Numbered from the stretch's first letter, positions 29,882-40,410 are shown. The stretch: DNA of 64,000 bases from Acinetobacter sp. ANC 4805 (GCF_022549495.1 NZ_JAKZGD010000008.1:1-64000), one strand, 5' to 3'. Notes: a model not told the origin generated them from the letters alone. Made by a program: numbers and translations.

Positions 29882-31135
29882 ATGAATATACAGAATGATG
29901 CATTCGCCGCGTTACGGTATCGAGATTTCTCTATCGTGACCTTGAATCAATTTTGCTTAACACTGGCAATTTTAATTCAGGAAATTATTGTTGCTTATTC
30001 ACTCTATCAAATCACTCGTGACCCCCTAACCTTAGGTTTTATTGGTCTGGCTGAAGCAATCCCATTTATCACTCTATCTTTATGGGGTGGTTATTTTGCA
30101 GATAAACTGAATAAACAAAGCATTATGAAAGTCTGTTTATTCTTTTCCATTCCTTTACCTTTGGTGCTATGGGGCTTATTCCATTTACATGGCTTAGAAA
30201 AAATTGGCATTAGCACACTTTCTTGGGGCATTTATGCTGTTATATTTGCCTTGGGTACTATTCGGGGTTTTTACAATCCATCAGCAACCTCACTAAAACC
30301 TTTTTTAATTCCACGCGAACTGTATGCAAATGGTGCCACCTGGACCACGATTGGTTGGCAAAGTGGTGTCATTATTGGGCCAATGTTGGGTGGTTTTATG
30401 TTGGCATTTCTGGGACGTGAAACGAGCCTTTTTGCAGTATCAGCGTTATTGGCAATCTGCTTTATTTTGATTAATTACTTACAGAAACGAACTTTCCCCA
30501 AAATGGAAACTGAGAATGTCCTGCAAAGTCTGACCGATGGTTTCCGTTTTATTTGGAAAACTAAAATCGTTTTATGGGCCATATCATTAGATCTAGTTTC
30601 AGTTTTATTTGGTGGTGTAATTGCATTATTACCCATTTTTGCAGAAGAGATCTTAAAAGTTGGTCCTGAAGGTTTAGGCTATTTACGTGCTGCTCCATCC
30701 ATTGGCGCACTCATCACCATGATCATCCTGACCAAATTCCCACCCATGCACCATGCTTGGCGAAATATGTTATTCGCCGTGGCAGGCTTTGGTATGTTCA
30801 CGATTCTGTTTGCTTTTTCAAACAATATTTGGTTATCGCTATTTGCCTTAGCCATGACCGGTGCTTGTGACAGTGTATCAGTGATAGTCCGCCAAACTGT
30901 ATTGCAAATTTTCCCTCCCGAAAATATGCGAGGTCGTGTTGCTGCGGTAAATGGCATGTTTGTTTCGTCTAGTAATGAACTCGGGGCTTTTGAGTCAGGT
31001 CTGGCAGCCAAATATTTAGGAACCATTACAGCAACAATCTTCGGAGGGTGTATGACACTTGCCGTCGTGACGTATTGTTGGTTGAAAACCAGTGATCTAT
31101 TTAAAGTCGATATTACCAAAGGGTCTGATCTTTGA
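29882..31135 (+). CDS. MFS transporter, EntS-like (MFS_3)
   Basis: 417-residue inner-membrane transporter with about 12 hydrophobic spans. The order ALRYRDF at the start, GGYFADKLNKQS in the first cytoplasmic loop, and RETSLFAVSAL later resembles the enterobactin-exporter/EntS branch. The substrate is unknown. It lies on the opposite strand to rpmI-rplT, between them and infC. A terminator follows. Confidence 0.82.
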   Translation: MNIQNDAFAALRYRDFSIVTLNQFCLTLAILIQEIIVAYSLYQITRDPLTLGFIGLAEAIPFITLSLWGGYFADKLNKQSIMKVCLFFSIPLPLVLWGLFHLHGLEKIGISTLSWGIYAVIFALGTIRGFYNPSATSLKPFLIPRELYANGATWTTIGWQSGVIIGPMLGGFMLAFLGRETSLFAVSALLAICFILINYLQKRTFPKMETENVLQSLTDGFRFIWKTKIVLWAISLDLVSVLFGGVIALLPIFAEEILKVGPEGLGYLRAAPSIGALITMIILTKFPPMHHAWRNMLFAVAGFGMFTILFAFSNNIWLSLFALAMTGACDSVSVIVRQTVLQIFPPENMRGRVAAVNGMFVSSSNELGAFESGLAAKYLGTITATIFGGCMTLAVVTYCWLKTSDLFKVDITKGSDL

Positions 31136-31142
31136 GTGTTTT

Positions 31143-31171
31143 GGGAAAGGCTAAACCTTTCCCTTATTTTT
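31143..31171 (+). terminator. Terminator of the EntS-like MFS gene
   Basis: An 8-bp stem (GGGAAAGG at 31143-31150 with CCTTTCCC at 31156-31163) and a 5-nt loop are followed by TTATTTTT. Confidence 0.85.
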
Positions 31172-31595
31172 AAAAAATTCCTAGATATAAAGCATATAAA
31201 GTGAGATAACGACCACCTTTGGCAATTGTCACAACCAATAAGAATCGCCAAAAATTTTCCTTCATCAAACCTGCGATCAAGGTAATCGGGTCACCAATCA
31301 CAGGTGTCCAACTCAATAACAAAGAATAGAAACCACATTTATGATAAACCTGCTGTGCTTGTGCTAAGCGCTGTTCTGAAACAGGAAACCATTTTTTATC
31401 TTTAAAATGTTCAATTTTCAGTCCTAACCACCAGTTCACACATGAACCCAAGACATTACCAATGGTCGCAACCAAGATCAGATAAAAAGGATTGGAGAAC
31501 CCTTGTATTAACAAAGTGATTAATACGGCTTCGGACTGTAACGGCAATAATGTTGCAGCCCCAAAAGCAGATATAAACAACAACCAATAACTCAT
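31170..31595 (-). CDS. YqaA family (small DedA/SNARE-associated-like) membrane protein
   Basis: 141 residues, all-helical, with about four transmembrane spans. The conserved features are an N-terminal GAATLLPLQSEAVLI segment, the NVLGSCVNWWLG motif and a C-terminal WTPVIGDPITLIAGLM region. These fit the YqaA branch related to DedA proteins, whose role is linked to lipid handling and membrane homeostasis. It lies 27 bp after the GST gene on the same strand, so the two are probably co-transcribed. Confidence 0.82.
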   Translation of the reverse strand: MSYWLLFISAFGAATLLPLQSEAVLITLLIQGFSNPFYLILVATIGNVLGSCVNWWLGLKIEHFKDKKWFPVSEQRLAQAQQVYHKCGFYSLLLSWTPVIGDPITLIAGLMKENFWRFLLVVTIAKGGRYLTLYALYLGIF

Positions 31596-31622
31596 GAGGC
31601 AAACTTAAACACGGTAGAAAAA

Positions 31623-32240
31623 TTAGACTTGGATCGACAAAGCTTTTTGTATCGCAGGGCGAGCGGTTAAACGTTCAATATAGTCTTGGACATAAGGATA
31701 ATCTTCCAACTGAATCCCCTGCCATTCATAACGTAATGCCCAAGGCAAGATTGCCATATCTGCAATTGAGTATTCACCCGCTACGAACTTCTGACCAATC
31801 AATTGCTTATTTAAAACAGTGTAAAGGCGCTTAGTCTCATTGATATAACGATCAATTGCATAAGGAATACGTTCAGGTGCAAATTTATTAAAATGATGAT
31901 TTTGCCCCAGCATCGGACCAAACCCACCCATTTGCCACATTAACCATTGTTCCACCTCAACCCGTTCTTGCTCATCAGTCGGATAAAATAGACCTGTTTT
32001 TCGACCTAAATATTGCAAAATCGCACCTGATTCAAATACAGAGATTGGCTCACCACGTGGACCAATTTGGTCAACAATCGCTGGAATTTTATTATTGGGA
32101 GAAATCTTTAGAAAATCCGGTTGAAATTGATCATTTTCTAAAATATTGATTGGGAATATCTGATATTCCAACCCCATTTCTTCTAAGGCGATTGTTATTT
32201 TATGGCCGTTGGGTGTACCCCAATAATATAAGTCAATCAT
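31623..32240 (-). CDS. Nu-class glutathione transferase, YfcG-like
   Basis: 205-residue cytosolic enzyme. The N-terminal thioredoxin-like domain begins MIDLYYWGTPNGHK; Thr9 and Asn11 match the glutathione-contacting residues of E. coli YfcG, a disulfide-bond reductase with weak transferase activity. ESGAILQYLGRK and the C-terminal all-helical domain follow. A disulfide or peroxide role is more likely than classic detoxification; the substrate is unproven. Confidence 0.83.
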   Translation of the reverse strand: MIDLYYWGTPNGHKITIALEEMGLEYQIFPINILENDQFQPDFLKISPNNKIPAIVDQIGPRGEPISVFESGAILQYLGRKTGLFYPTDEQERVEVEQWLMWQMGGFGPMLGQNHHFNKFAPERIPYAIDRYINETKRLYTVLNKQLIGQKFVAGEYSIADMAILPWALRYEWQGIQLEDYPYVQDYIERLTARPAIQKALSIQV

Positions 32241-32594
32241 TTATATTGTCCTATTTATCTTTCTCACAATGGTTGTCTCGTTATAGCACACTTGTTCCTT
32301 ACTGATTAGCAAACAAGCACAAAAACAAACAATAAAACCATGTTTTCAAAGAAAATGTTGTGCGAATCACAGTTATTCTCCTCAAAAATTCTTTCCATTT
32401 TATTCAAACAACCTATGCCCTATATGATTACCATTGAGACTGATCTACAAACAAATGAATCAAACATACCAATTGCAAACATAACTTACATTTATGAATT
32501 CATTTAATTAATCGTGGTTTAACATGTTTCATTTTAAGTACCTGTCATTGACACTTATAAACATCTAAGTAAATCAATACATGATTTTTTGACA
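32241..32594. other. Intergenic region between the GST gene and infC
   Basis: About 355 bp, AT-rich, no ORF with a ribosome-binding site and no tRNA-like cloverleaf by eye. It should contain the promoter for the leftward GST-yqaA genes. Confidence 0.5.
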
Positions 32595-32595
32595 T

Positions 32596-32626
32596 AAAAA
32601 AGCACCGCTGCTTGCGGTGCTTTTTT
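32596..32626 (-). terminator. Strong bidirectional terminator after infC
   Basis: A 13-bp perfect stem (32596-32608 with 32614-32626, core AGCACCGC/GCGGTGCT) with T-runs in both directions. It ends thrS-infC transcription and separates it from the genes to the left, including rpmI-rplT. Confidence 0.93.
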
Positions 32627-32635
32627 AAAGAAAAA

Positions 32636-33187
32636 TTACTTTTTCTTTTTTGGACCAAGTAACATGCCCATCTGACGACCTTCCATCTTCGGCGCTTGTT
32701 CAACTACGCCAAACTCAGCAACGTCAGCTTCAATTTTTTGTAATTGAGCCAAACCAAGCTGTTGATGTGCCATCTCACGACCACGGAAACGCAAGGTGAT
32801 TTTGACCTTATTTCCCTCTTCAAGGAAACGTAAAATTGCACGCAATTTTACTTGGTAATCACCTACGTCCGTTGCAGGACGTAACTTGATTTCTTTCACT
32901 TGCACTTGATGCTGTTTTTTCTTCGCATCTTTTTGCTTTTGTTTCAAGTCAAATAAGTGCTTGTTGTAGTCCATGATTTTACAAACAGGCGGTTCTGCAT
33001 TAGCAACAATCTCAACAAGGTCAAGATTAGCTTCTTCAGCAGCACGTAATGCTTCAGTTAATGAAACAACACCTTTTTGTTCCCCATCTGCAGCGACGAG
33101 GCGTACTTCTTTCGCACGGATCTCTTCGTTAATTGCAGGACGGTTACTTTTAGCACCTTGTTGCTGGTTACGGTCAGGCTGTTTAAT
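32636..33187 (-). CDS. infC: Translation initiation factor IF-3, with an ATT start codon
   Basis: 183 residues. Reading from ATT at 33187-33185 gives [10 protein letters not shown], then the conserved [12 protein letters not shown] region, NLDLVEIV and [15 protein letters not shown], with the C-terminal domain to the stop at 32636. The internal ATG at 32974 would remove the whole N-terminal domain. GGAG lies 8 bp before the ATT, inside the thrS stop region. E. coli infC also starts with AUU, which allows IF-3 to repress its own translation; the same control is likely here. It follows thrS by 5 bp. Confidence 0.95.
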   Translation of the reverse strand: MKQPDRNQQQGAKSNRPAINEEIRAKEVRLVAADGEQKGVVSLTEALRAAEEANLDLVEIVANAEPPVCKIMDYNKHLFDLKQKQKDAKKKQHQVQVKEIKLRPATDVGDYQVKLRAILRFLEEGNKVKITLRFRGREMAHQQLGLAQLQKIEADVAEFGVVEQAPKMEGRQMGMLLGPKKKK

Positions 33188-33192
33188 CTTTA

Positions 33193-35115
33193 TTACTCCA
33201 CAATGTACCGGCCACGTTCGGCAACGGCAGATTTCACTAAGTCAATAAACGCATCTACCGACATAGTACCTAAATTTTTTCCTGAGCGAGTACGCACATT
33301 AACAGTACCTTCTTCAACTTCTCGATCACCAAGAACTAGAAGGTAAGGAATACGCTCTAGGGTACGCTCACGAATCTTAAATCCGATTTTTTCATTTCTC
33401 AAGTCAGAAATAGCACGAAGACCACTTTCCTTGAGTTTTGCAACCACTTGTTCACATGCTTCTGCTTGTGAATCAGTGATATTCATGACACACGCTTGGA
33501 TTGGCGTTAACCAAGGTGGCATAAAGCCCGCATAGTGCTCAATTAGTATACCAATAAAACGCTCAAAACTGCCAAGAATTGCACGATGAAGCATGACTGG
33601 TTGATCGCGATCATTCTCTTCAGTCACATAAGATGCATCTAAACGAATTGGTAAGTTGAAGTCACATTGAATTGTACCGCACTGCCATACACGACCTAAA
33701 CAGTCTTTCAGTGAAAATTCAATCTTAGGACCATAGAATGCACCTTCACCAGGTTGTAAATCCCACGCCAAGCCTGCATCATCTAAAGCATCCGCCAAAG
33801 ATTTTTCAGCTAAATCCCAAAGTGCATCATCACCGACACGCTTTTCAGGACGTGTAGATAGCTTCATTTGCACTTCTTCAAAGCCAAAGTCTTTATAAAC
33901 ATCTAAAGTCAGTTTAATAAAGTCTGCAACTTCTTTACCAATTTGTTCTTTGGTACAGAAAATATGTGCATCATCTTGAGTAAAGCCACGAACACGCATA
34001 ATCCCGTGTAAAGAACCTGATGGTTCATTACGGTGACAAGAACCAAATTCAGCTAAACGAATCGGTAAGTCACGGTAAGATTTCAAACCTTGGTTGAAGA
34101 CCTGTACATGACATGGGCAGTTCATTGGCTTGACTGCATAGTTACGACTTTCTGAATGAGTCGTAAACATGTTGTCTGCGTAGTTTGCTGCATGACCAGA
34201 TTTTTCCCAAAGCGTAAAGTCTACGATTTGCGGCGTTTTAATCTCTAAGTAGCCATTGTCCTGCTGAACTTTACGCATGTATTGTTCAAGCACTTGGTAG
34301 ATTGTCCAACCATTTGGATGCCAGAACACCATACCCGGTGCTTCTTCTTGCATATGGAACAAATCTAAAGCTTTACCAATTTTACGATGGTCACGCTTTT
34401 CAGCTTCTTCAATACGTTTGATATATGCAGCTAACTGCTTTTTATCAGCCCAAGCAGTACCATAGATACGTTGAAGCTGTTCATTCTTCGCATCACCACG
34501 CCAGTAAGCACCAGAGATTTTTGTAAGCTTGAATGATTTTAAGAATTTAGTGTTTGGTACATGCGGACCACGGCACATATCCAAATAATCTTGATGGTAG
34601 TACAAGCCCATTTGTGTTTCATTCGGCATGTCTGCGATCAAGCGCAATTTATATTCTTCGCCACGTGCTGTGAATTCAGCAATCACGTCATCACGTGGTG
34701 TCATTTTTTTAATGACGTCGTAATCTTGATCAATAAGCGTTTTCATACGCTCTTCAATCGCTGCCATATCATCTAAAGTAAATGGGCGTGGCATCCAAAT
34801 GTCATAGTAGAAACCTTCTTCAATGACTGGACCAATCACCATTTTTGCTTCTGGGAACAATTGTTTAACCGCGTGACCAACTAAATGCGCACAAGAGTGA
34901 CGAATAATTTCTACGCCCTCTTCATCTTTAGGCGTGATAATTTGTACAGTTGCATCTTCGGTAATCAAGTCTGAAGCATCGACGAGACGATCATTGACAC
35001 GACCTGCTACGGTATTTTTCGCAAGACCTGGACCAATGCTTAATGCAACGTCCATCACAGATACGGCTTGATCAAACTGTTTTTGATCGCCATTTGGCAA
35101 AGTGATAATTGGCAT
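33193..35115 (-). CDS. thrS: Threonine-tRNA ligase
   Basis: 640 residues. An N-terminal TGS domain ([15 protein letters not shown]) is followed by the editing domain with [16 protein letters not shown], the catalytic core with zinc ligand Cys in MNCPCHVQ and motif 2 [12 protein letters not shown], and motif 3 [10 protein letters not shown]. The C-terminal anticodon-binding domain completes it. The thrS-infC order is conserved. About 264 bp of leader upstream includes a GAGG-TTCG-CCTC hairpin on the minus strand. Confidence 0.98.
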   Translation of the reverse strand: MPIITLPNGDQKQFDQAVSVMDVALSIGPGLAKNTVAGRVNDRLVDASDLITEDATVQIITPKDEEGVEIIRHSCAHLVGHAVKQLFPEAKMVIGPVIEEGFYYDIWMPRPFTLDDMAAIEERMKTLIDQDYDVIKKMTPRDDVIAEFTARGEEYKLRLIADMPNETQMGLYYHQDYLDMCRGPHVPNTKFLKSFKLTKISGAYWRGDAKNEQLQRIYGTAWADKKQLAAYIKRIEEAEKRDHRKIGKALDLFHMQEEAPGMVFWHPNGWTIYQVLEQYMRKVQQDNGYLEIKTPQIVDFTLWEKSGHAANYADNMFTTHSESRNYAVKPMNCPCHVQVFNQGLKSYRDLPIRLAEFGSCHRNEPSGSLHGIMRVRGFTQDDAHIFCTKEQIGKEVADFIKLTLDVYKDFGFEEVQMKLSTRPEKRVGDDALWDLAEKSLADALDDAGLAWDLQPGEGAFYGPKIEFSLKDCLGRVWQCGTIQCDFNLPIRLDASYVTEENDRDQPVMLHRAILGSFERFIGILIEHYAGFMPPWLTPIQACVMNITDSQAEACEQVVAKLKESGLRAISDLRNEKIGFKIRERTLERIPYLLVLGDREVEEGTVNVRTRSGKNLGTMSVDAFIDLVKSAVAERGRYIVE

Positions 35116-35379
35116 AATAAAATCCTTAAGGAGTGATGCCCTATACGAAGGAGCATATCACCGCGAGATTATGTATTGAGGCGAACCTCAAAAGATAAAA
35201 AACGGCGGATAAAAAAGTATTCAAGATTTTACACAGGTTTAGTTGAGGATGAAACCTTTGAATCATAAAAACCTAGATTGATTAGGCTTCATCTCCGACT
35301 AAAGCCTAAATGATTTAGACTGAATGACACACTATGTTGATATAGATATAAATGAAAAAAACACAAATGGAGCAAACAC

Positions 35380-37023
35380 ATGGTTAGTGCATATGATGAA
35401 TTACCGAGAACCCCTGCAAATTTCGTTGCCTTATCACCTTTACGTTATTTAGAACGTGCTGCTTATATTTATCCACACCAAGCTGCAATTATTCATGGGG
35501 AGCGTCAAATCACATGGCAACAAAGCTATCAGCGTTGCCGCCAGTTTGCACATCAACTCACTCTGTTAGGAATTCAAAAGAATGATACCATTTCGGTACT
35601 CTTGCCGAATGTACCTGCAATGATTGAAGCACATTTTGCTGTACCAATGGCAGGTGCAGTACTCAATACGCTGAATACTCGCCTCGATGCAAAAACCATT
35701 GCTTTTATGTTAGCTCATGCCGAGTCCAAAGTCCTTTTAGTCGATCCTGAATTTCGACAACTTGCAGCAGAAGCCTTAACGCTGATCCCTCAAGAAATTA
35801 TTGTGATTGATGTATTTGATCAGGAATATGAAGGTGAGCAAATTGCACTTGGGCAATATGAATATGAATCGTGGTTGGCTGAAGGTGATTCTGAGTTTGA
35901 CTGGTTACTTCCACAAGATGAATGGGATGCAATTAGTCTGAATTACACTTCAGGCACAACAGGTAATCCGAAAGGCGTGGTTTATCACCATCGCGGTGCT
36001 TATCTCAATGCGGCCAGTAATATTTTGGCATGTGGTATGAAACCTCGTGCAGTTTATCTATGGACACTGCCGCTATTTCACTGTAATGGTTGGTGTTTTG
36101 CTTGGTCAATTGCAGCCAGTGGCGGCACCAATATTTGCTTACGTCGAGTTGATCCAGTTTTAATCTTTAAATATATCGCTGAACACAAAGTCGATTATTT
36201 CTGTGGCGCACCAATTGTCTTATCCATGCTGATTAACACGCCACCAGAACAAAAGACAGCTTTTGAGCACCATGTCGAAGTGATGGTTGCAGGTGCTGCC
36301 CCACCCGTTGCGATTATTGAAGGTATGCGTCATCTTGGAATCAATGTTAATCATGTCTATGGTTTGACGGAAACGTATGGTCCATCGGCATTATGTGCTT
36401 CGCAAGCAGGATGGAATGATTTATCCATTCAAGAACAGGCGCAACTACACTCTCGTCAAGGTGTTCCTTATCCACTCCAAGACAGCATGCGGGTACTTGA
36501 TCCTGAAACGATGCAACCAGTACCGAATGATGGTCAAACCATGGGCGAAATTATGTTCCGTGGTAATATCGTGATGAAAGGTTATCTTAAAAATCCACAA
36601 GCGACTGAAGAAGCCTTTAAAGGTGATTGGTTCCATACAGGCGATTTAGCAGTCTGCCATGCTGATGGCTATGCCAAAATTACTGATCGCTCTAAAGATA
36701 TTATCATTTCAGGTGGTGAAAATATTTCATCGCTCGAAGTCGAAGATGTACTTTACCGCCACCCTGCTGTACTCACTGCCGCAGTGGTCGCAAAACCTGA
36801 TGAACGTTGGCAAGAAGTGCCTTGTGCTTTTATTGAACTCAAACAAGGTGCATCTGCATCAGCAGAAGAAATTATTGCACATTGCCAAAAAGAACTGGCT
36901 CGCTTTAAAGTTCCCAAAGATGTCGTAATTACTGAGATTCCAAAAACATCAACAGGAAAATTACAGAAATTTATTTTAAGAGAATGGGCAAAACAACGAG
37001 CAGATGGCTCATTTGAAAGTTAA
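35380..37023 (+). CDS. AMP-forming acyl-CoA ligase (AlkK/DmdB-like)
   Basis: 547-residue adenylate-forming enzyme. The P-loop YTSGTTGNPKGVV, the YGLTETYGPS motif, the FHTGD motif and the C-terminal catalytic Lys in TSTGKLQKF are present. The HCNGWCFAW segment is typical of the medium/long-chain acyl-CoA synthetase branch that includes AlkK and DmdB. The natural acid cannot be deduced. It is monocistronic, with a terminator downstream. Confidence 0.87.
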   Translation: MVSAYDELPRTPANFVALSPLRYLERAAYIYPHQAAIIHGERQITWQQSYQRCRQFAHQLTLLGIQKNDTISVLLPNVPAMIEAHFAVPMAGAVLNTLNTRLDAKTIAFMLAHAESKVLLVDPEFRQLAAEALTLIPQEIIVIDVFDQEYEGEQIALGQYEYESWLAEGDSEFDWLLPQDEWDAISLNYTSGTTGNPKGVVYHHRGAYLNAASNILACGMKPRAVYLWTLPLFHCNGWCFAWSIAASGGTNICLRRVDPVLIFKYIAEHKVDYFCGAPIVLSMLINTPPEQKTAFEHHVEVMVAGAAPPVAIIEGMRHLGINVNHVYGLTETYGPSALCASQAGWNDLSIQEQAQLHSRQGVPYPLQDSMRVLDPETMQPVPNDGQTMGEIMFRGNIVMKGYLKNPQATEEAFKGDWFHTGDLAVCHADGYAKITDRSKDIIISGGENISSLEVEDVLYRHPAVLTAAVVAKPDERWQEVPCAFIELKQGASASAEEIIAHCQKELARFKVPKDVVITEIPKTSTGKLQKFILREWAKQRADGSFES

Positions 37024-37032
37024 TACCCCAAA

Positions 37033-37066
37033 ATAAAAAGAAGTTTCCGAGGAAACTTCTTTTTGG
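37033..37066. terminator. Bidirectional terminator between the acyl-CoA ligase and darP
   Basis: A 14-bp inverted repeat (37035-37048 with 37051-37064, core GAAGTTTCC/GGAAACTTC) ends in T-runs on both strands. Confidence 0.88.
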
Positions 37067-37068
37067 CT

Positions 37069-37608
37069 TTAGCCTTGATCAGATAACAAGGCGACTTGCT
37101 GTACATAGTTCACAAATTTAAGCTTGGATGCTGCAAGCTCTTCTTCACTCACTTGCTGTTTGATATCTCGATGAATGCGCAAAACATGCTGACGTAAAGT
37201 ATGGCGTTCAGAAGCATTAAAAACTTTACTAAACTCATTAATGATTGGGTCACCTTGATCAATCATCCGATCAACCCAACGCATCAATTGCATTTGTTTT
37301 TTAGCACCTTGCTGCGGTGTCAAATAAGATAAAATCGTGGTTTCATTTTCATTACGCAATAACTTACCAACACGTTGAAACTGACGACGACGTGCTTCAA
37401 ATGAACTGATCTTTTGCACTTCAAGTAATGCATCAATCAAACGCTCATCGACAGGAAGCTTTTGAATTTGCTTTGGATTGAGTTGAGCCAATTGCTCACC
37501 TAAAGCAGCCATACGTTGCACAGCTTTTTTTTGCTCGGTTCTACTCGCACGCCCTTCTAATGACTCAAAATCTTCATCTGTATAACGTTGTTGGGTACCA
37601 CGTGCCAC
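37069..37608 (-). CDS. darP: DarP/YjgA, 50S ribosomal subunit assembly factor (DUF615)
   Basis: 179-residue, strongly charged, all-helical protein. Its family associates with late 50S precursors and helps peptidyl-transferase centre maturation. The FEARRRQFQRVGKLLRNE motif is characteristic. It is the last gene after ptsO, separated by 2 bp. Confidence 0.88.
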   Translation of the reverse strand: MARGTQQRYTDEDFESLEGRASRTEQKKAVQRMAALGEQLAQLNPKQIQKLPVDERLIDALLEVQKISSFEARRRQFQRVGKLLRNENETTILSYLTPQQGAKKQMQLMRWVDRMIDQGDPIINEFSKVFNASERHTLRQHVLRIHRDIKQQVSEEELAASKLKFVNYVQQVALLSDQG

Positions 37609-37610
37609 TA

Positions 37611-37880
37611 TTACTCTGCCTCATAAAATTTTGCTGCGAACAGCATTTGAATTTCTTCCAGTGCCTTTTCTTCATCAGCACCCTCAATCACCAATCTTAA
37701 TGTTGTGCCTTTACCAGCACCCAACATCAACAATGACATAATATTTTTTGCATCAATCAATTTTTCACCCTTACCAATTTGTATCGAAGAGCTAAACTTG
37801 GTTGTGACTTCAATAAGTTTACCAGATGCACGTGCATGTAAACCGAGTTTATTAATTACATCAATTGTTGTGTCTATCAT
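37611..37880 (-). CDS. ptsO: HPr-family phosphocarrier, NPr-like
   Basis: 89-residue phosphocarrier of the nitrogen-type phosphotransferase system. His15 in GLHARASGK is the phosphorylation site, and the [13 protein letters not shown] loop is typical. It overlaps rapZ by 4 bp, an arrangement also seen in enterobacteria where rapZ and npr are adjacent. No EI-Ntr or EIIA-Ntr gene is in this window. In A. baumannii NPr is reported to interact with GigB. Confidence 0.92.
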   Translation of the reverse strand: MIDTTIDVINKLGLHARASGKLIEVTTKFSSSIQIGKGEKLIDAKNIMSLLMLGAGKGTTLRLVIEGADEEKALEEIQMLFAAKFYEAE

Positions 37881-38728
37881 GACCAGTGCTTCATTTCTCT
37901 ATGTAAGATTTGGACAGTCCATTTTGCCTTAAGAGCCTGTTTGAGTCTATCCACGATATAAACTGAACGATGTTGCCCACCTGTACATCCCACTGAAATG
38001 GTCATGTAATGTCGATGTCCTTCTGCAAAAGCTGGCAACCATTTTTCCAAGAAGTTATAAATATCGGTAAACATCTCATTGGTTTGTTGATTGCTTTCTA
38101 GAAAACGACAGACGGGATCATCCAAGCCAGAAAGACGACGTAACTCTAAATCCCAATGCGGATTAGGTAAATGACGCACATCAAATACATAATCGGCATC
38201 AAGCGGGATGCCATGTTTATAGCCAAAGGATTGTAGAATCACAATCAACTTATCGGACTGCCCCAATCGAGACAGCAAAATATGTTTGAGATCATGAACA
38301 CTTTTACCTGTCGTATCAATATGCACCGTCGAACGAAATTGTATCGGAATCAGCAGTTGCTTTTCTTCCTGTATACATTGCAACAGACTATTAAAACGAT
38401 TTGCCAACGGGTGTGGTCTACGCGAAGAGCTAAACCGTGCAACCAAATCTTGATCTTGCGTGGTTAAGTAAATGATATCAACCGTACCATGCTTTTTTAA
38501 TTGCTCAAAAACATGGTCAAACTCCTGCATATCCGCACGAGTACTCCGAATATCCACACCTAATGCCAACTGTTCTAAGTTATTCTCATGATCCAGTTTA
38601 GCCACAATTTCAGGCAACAATGCCAAAGGTAAATTATCTATACAATAATAGCCCAAATCTTCAAGCACCTGTAATGCAGAAGATTTTCCTGAGCCTGATT
38701 GTCCTGTAACGATAAGAATACGCTTCAT
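37877..38728 (-). CDS. rapZ: RapZ, RNase adapter and nucleotide-binding protein
   Basis: 283 residues. A Walker A motif, [11 protein letters not shown], opens the N-terminal P-loop kinase-like domain; [10 protein letters not shown] follows. The C-terminal RNA-binding domain ends with [14 protein letters not shown]. In E. coli RapZ directs GlmZ to RNase E to control glucosamine-6-phosphate synthase; the RNA partner in Acinetobacter is not established. It overlaps ptsO by 4 bp and follows panC by 23 bp. Confidence 0.93.
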   Translation of the reverse strand: MKRILIVTGQSGSGKSSALQVLEDLGYYCIDNLPLALLPEIVAKLDHENNLEQLALGVDIRSTRADMQEFDHVFEQLKKHGTVDIIYLTTQDQDLVARFSSSRRPHPLANRFNSLLQCIQEEKQLLIPIQFRSTVHIDTTGKSVHDLKHILLSRLGQSDKLIVILQSFGYKHGIPLDADYVFDVRHLPNPHWDLELRRLSGLDDPVCRFLESNQQTNEMFTDIYNFLEKWLPAFAEGHRHYMTISVGCTGGQHRSVYIVDRLKQALKAKWTVQILHREMKHWS

Positions 38729-38751
38729 CGCATATCGCCCTTTAATTTATT

Positions 38752-39597
38752 TTATGTTTTAAAGTTAATTTGTAAATTATCAATCAAACGTGTCGAACCC
38801 AATTTAGCCGCAACAAACAAAACTAAATCGCGATCAAATTGTTCAATTGGTTGCAAGTTAGGCTGACGCGCTTCTACATAATCCACAACAAAGCCAACTT
38901 GTGTCAATTCAATTGAGATATTTGCTAACACTTGTGAAAGTGCCTGCCCTTCTCCTAATGCAACTTCTGCTTGTTTTAATAATTGATAAATCGTTGGAGC
39001 AGCGATTCGCTCTTCCTCTGATAAATAACCGTTACGTGAGCTTAAAGCCAAGCCATCTGCTGCTCGTACAATCGGCACACCAATCACTTCAAGCGGAATA
39101 TTTAAATCTTGTACCAACTGACGGATCACTGCCAATTGTTGATAATCTTTCTGACCAAAAAAAGCATAGTCTGGTTGTACAATATTGAATAATTTGGTTA
39201 CAACAACTGCAACACCATCAAAATGACCAGGTCGTGATTCACCACATAAATCATTGGTAATTTGACTAACACGAATATTGGTTAAACGAGGATGTTTTCC
39301 ATACATTTGCTCAACAGAAGGTGCAAAAATAATATCGCACCCCACATCTGCCAATAAACGACTATCTTGTTCTAAAGTACGTGGATAACTATCAAAATCC
39401 TCGCCTGCACCAAACTGAATTGGGTTGACAAAAATACTCACCACCACAACATCACAGATTTTTTTTGCAGCGCGCACTAAGGTCAAATGACCTTCATGCA
39501 AATTCCCCATGGTTGGTACAAAACCAATTAATTTTTTTGTTGTTCTTGCTGGTGCTAATGATGCAGTTAAACCTTGTATTGTTGTTTCTGTTTTCAT
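38752..39597 (-). CDS. panC: Pantothenate synthetase
   Basis: 281-residue ATP-dependent ligase joining pantoate and beta-alanine. The HIGH-like [12 protein letters not shown] motif, [28 protein letters not shown] and [10 protein letters not shown] are canonical. It lies 3 bp after panB. Confidence 0.97.
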   Translation of the reverse strand: MKTETTIQGLTASLAPARTTKKLIGFVPTMGNLHEGHLTLVRAAKKICDVVVVSIFVNPIQFGAGEDFDSYPRTLEQDSRLLADVGCDIIFAPSVEQMYGKHPRLTNIRVSQITNDLCGESRPGHFDGVAVVVTKLFNIVQPDYAFFGQKDYQQLAVIRQLVQDLNIPLEVIGVPIVRAADGLALSSRNGYLSEEERIAAPTIYQLLKQAEVALGEGQALSQVLANISIELTQVGFVVDYVEARQPNLQPIEQFDRDLVLFVAAKLGSTRLIDNLQINFKT

Positions 39598-39600
39598 GAG

Positions 39601-40410
39601 TTAGAGCTCAACTTGAAAAGTATGTTCTTTCGCTGGAAATGACTGATCTTGAACAGCAGCATGATACGATTTAAACGCATCTATAATTGCTGTTTCCCCC
39701 GCTTGTTCTTTCATAAAATTACGCACAAAACGTGCAACTCGACCAAAAGTTAAACCAAGCATATCTTGTACAACCAACACTTGCCCATCGGTTTGATTAC
39801 CTGCCCCAATGCCAATCACAGGTGTATTTGGAAATAATTCAGCAATTTCCTGACCTAATTGTGCTGGCACACATTCAAGCAACAAAACAGCTGCCCCTGC
39901 ATCAACCACAGCTTGGCAATCGGCAATCAACTGATCCGCTGCTTCGCGTGTGCGCGCTTGAAGTTTATAACCACCAAATACATGTACCGATTGTGGGGTT
40001 AAACCCAAATGTACACACACAGGAATACCATTACGGGTCAAGACTTGGACTAATTCACTAAGCCACGCACCGCCTTCAATCTTGACCATTTGTGCGCCTA
40101 CTTGCATCACAGCTTTGGCATTTTTTAGACCATCTTCAAGCGTCGCATAACTCATAAATGGCAGATCAGTCATAATTAAAGCATGTGAATTCCCACGGCG
40201 CACGGCTGCCGTATGGTAAGCCATATCTTCAACTGTCACAGGCAGCGTAGAATCTCTGCCTTGAATTGCCATGCCTAGAGAATCACCGATTAAAATCGTA
40301 TCAATTTCAGCCAATTCCATCGCTTTAGCCATACTTGCATCGTAACAAGTGAGACATGAGAACTTACGTCCTTCGGCTTTAAATTTTCTTAAGTCACTTA
40401 GACTAATCAT
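39601..40410 (-). CDS. panB: Ketopantoate hydroxymethyltransferase
   Basis: 269 residues. It transfers a hydroxymethyl group to alpha-ketoisovalerate, the first committed step to pantothenate. Motifs CYDASMAK, ILIGDSLGM, VKIEGG and the GIPVCVHLGLTPQ catalytic region are intact. I chose ATG 40410, with GAGG 8 bp upstream; the longer frame overlaps folK without support. Confidence 0.97.
   Translation of the reverse strand: MISLSDLRKFKAEGRKFSCLTCYDASMAKAMELAEIDTILIGDSLGMAIQGRDSTLPVTVEDMAYHTAAVRRGNSHALIMTDLPFMSYATLEDGLKNAKAVMQVGAQMVKIEGGAWLSELVQVLTRNGIPVCVHLGLTPQSVHVFGGYKLQARTREAADQLIADCQAVVDAGAAVLLLECVPAQLGQEIAELFPNTPVIGIGAGNQTDGQVLVVQDMLGLTFGRVARFVRNFMKEQAGETAIIDAFKSYHAAVQDQSFPAKEHTFQVEL

Noticed and set aside
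30679..31251. 190-residue minus-strand ORF over the MFS and yqaA ends
   Set aside because: It overlaps two better-supported genes and a terminator.
32636..32974. infC as a truncated 112-residue gene
   Set aside because: The frame stays open upstream and encodes a full IF-3 N-terminal domain from an ATT start with a ribosome-binding site.
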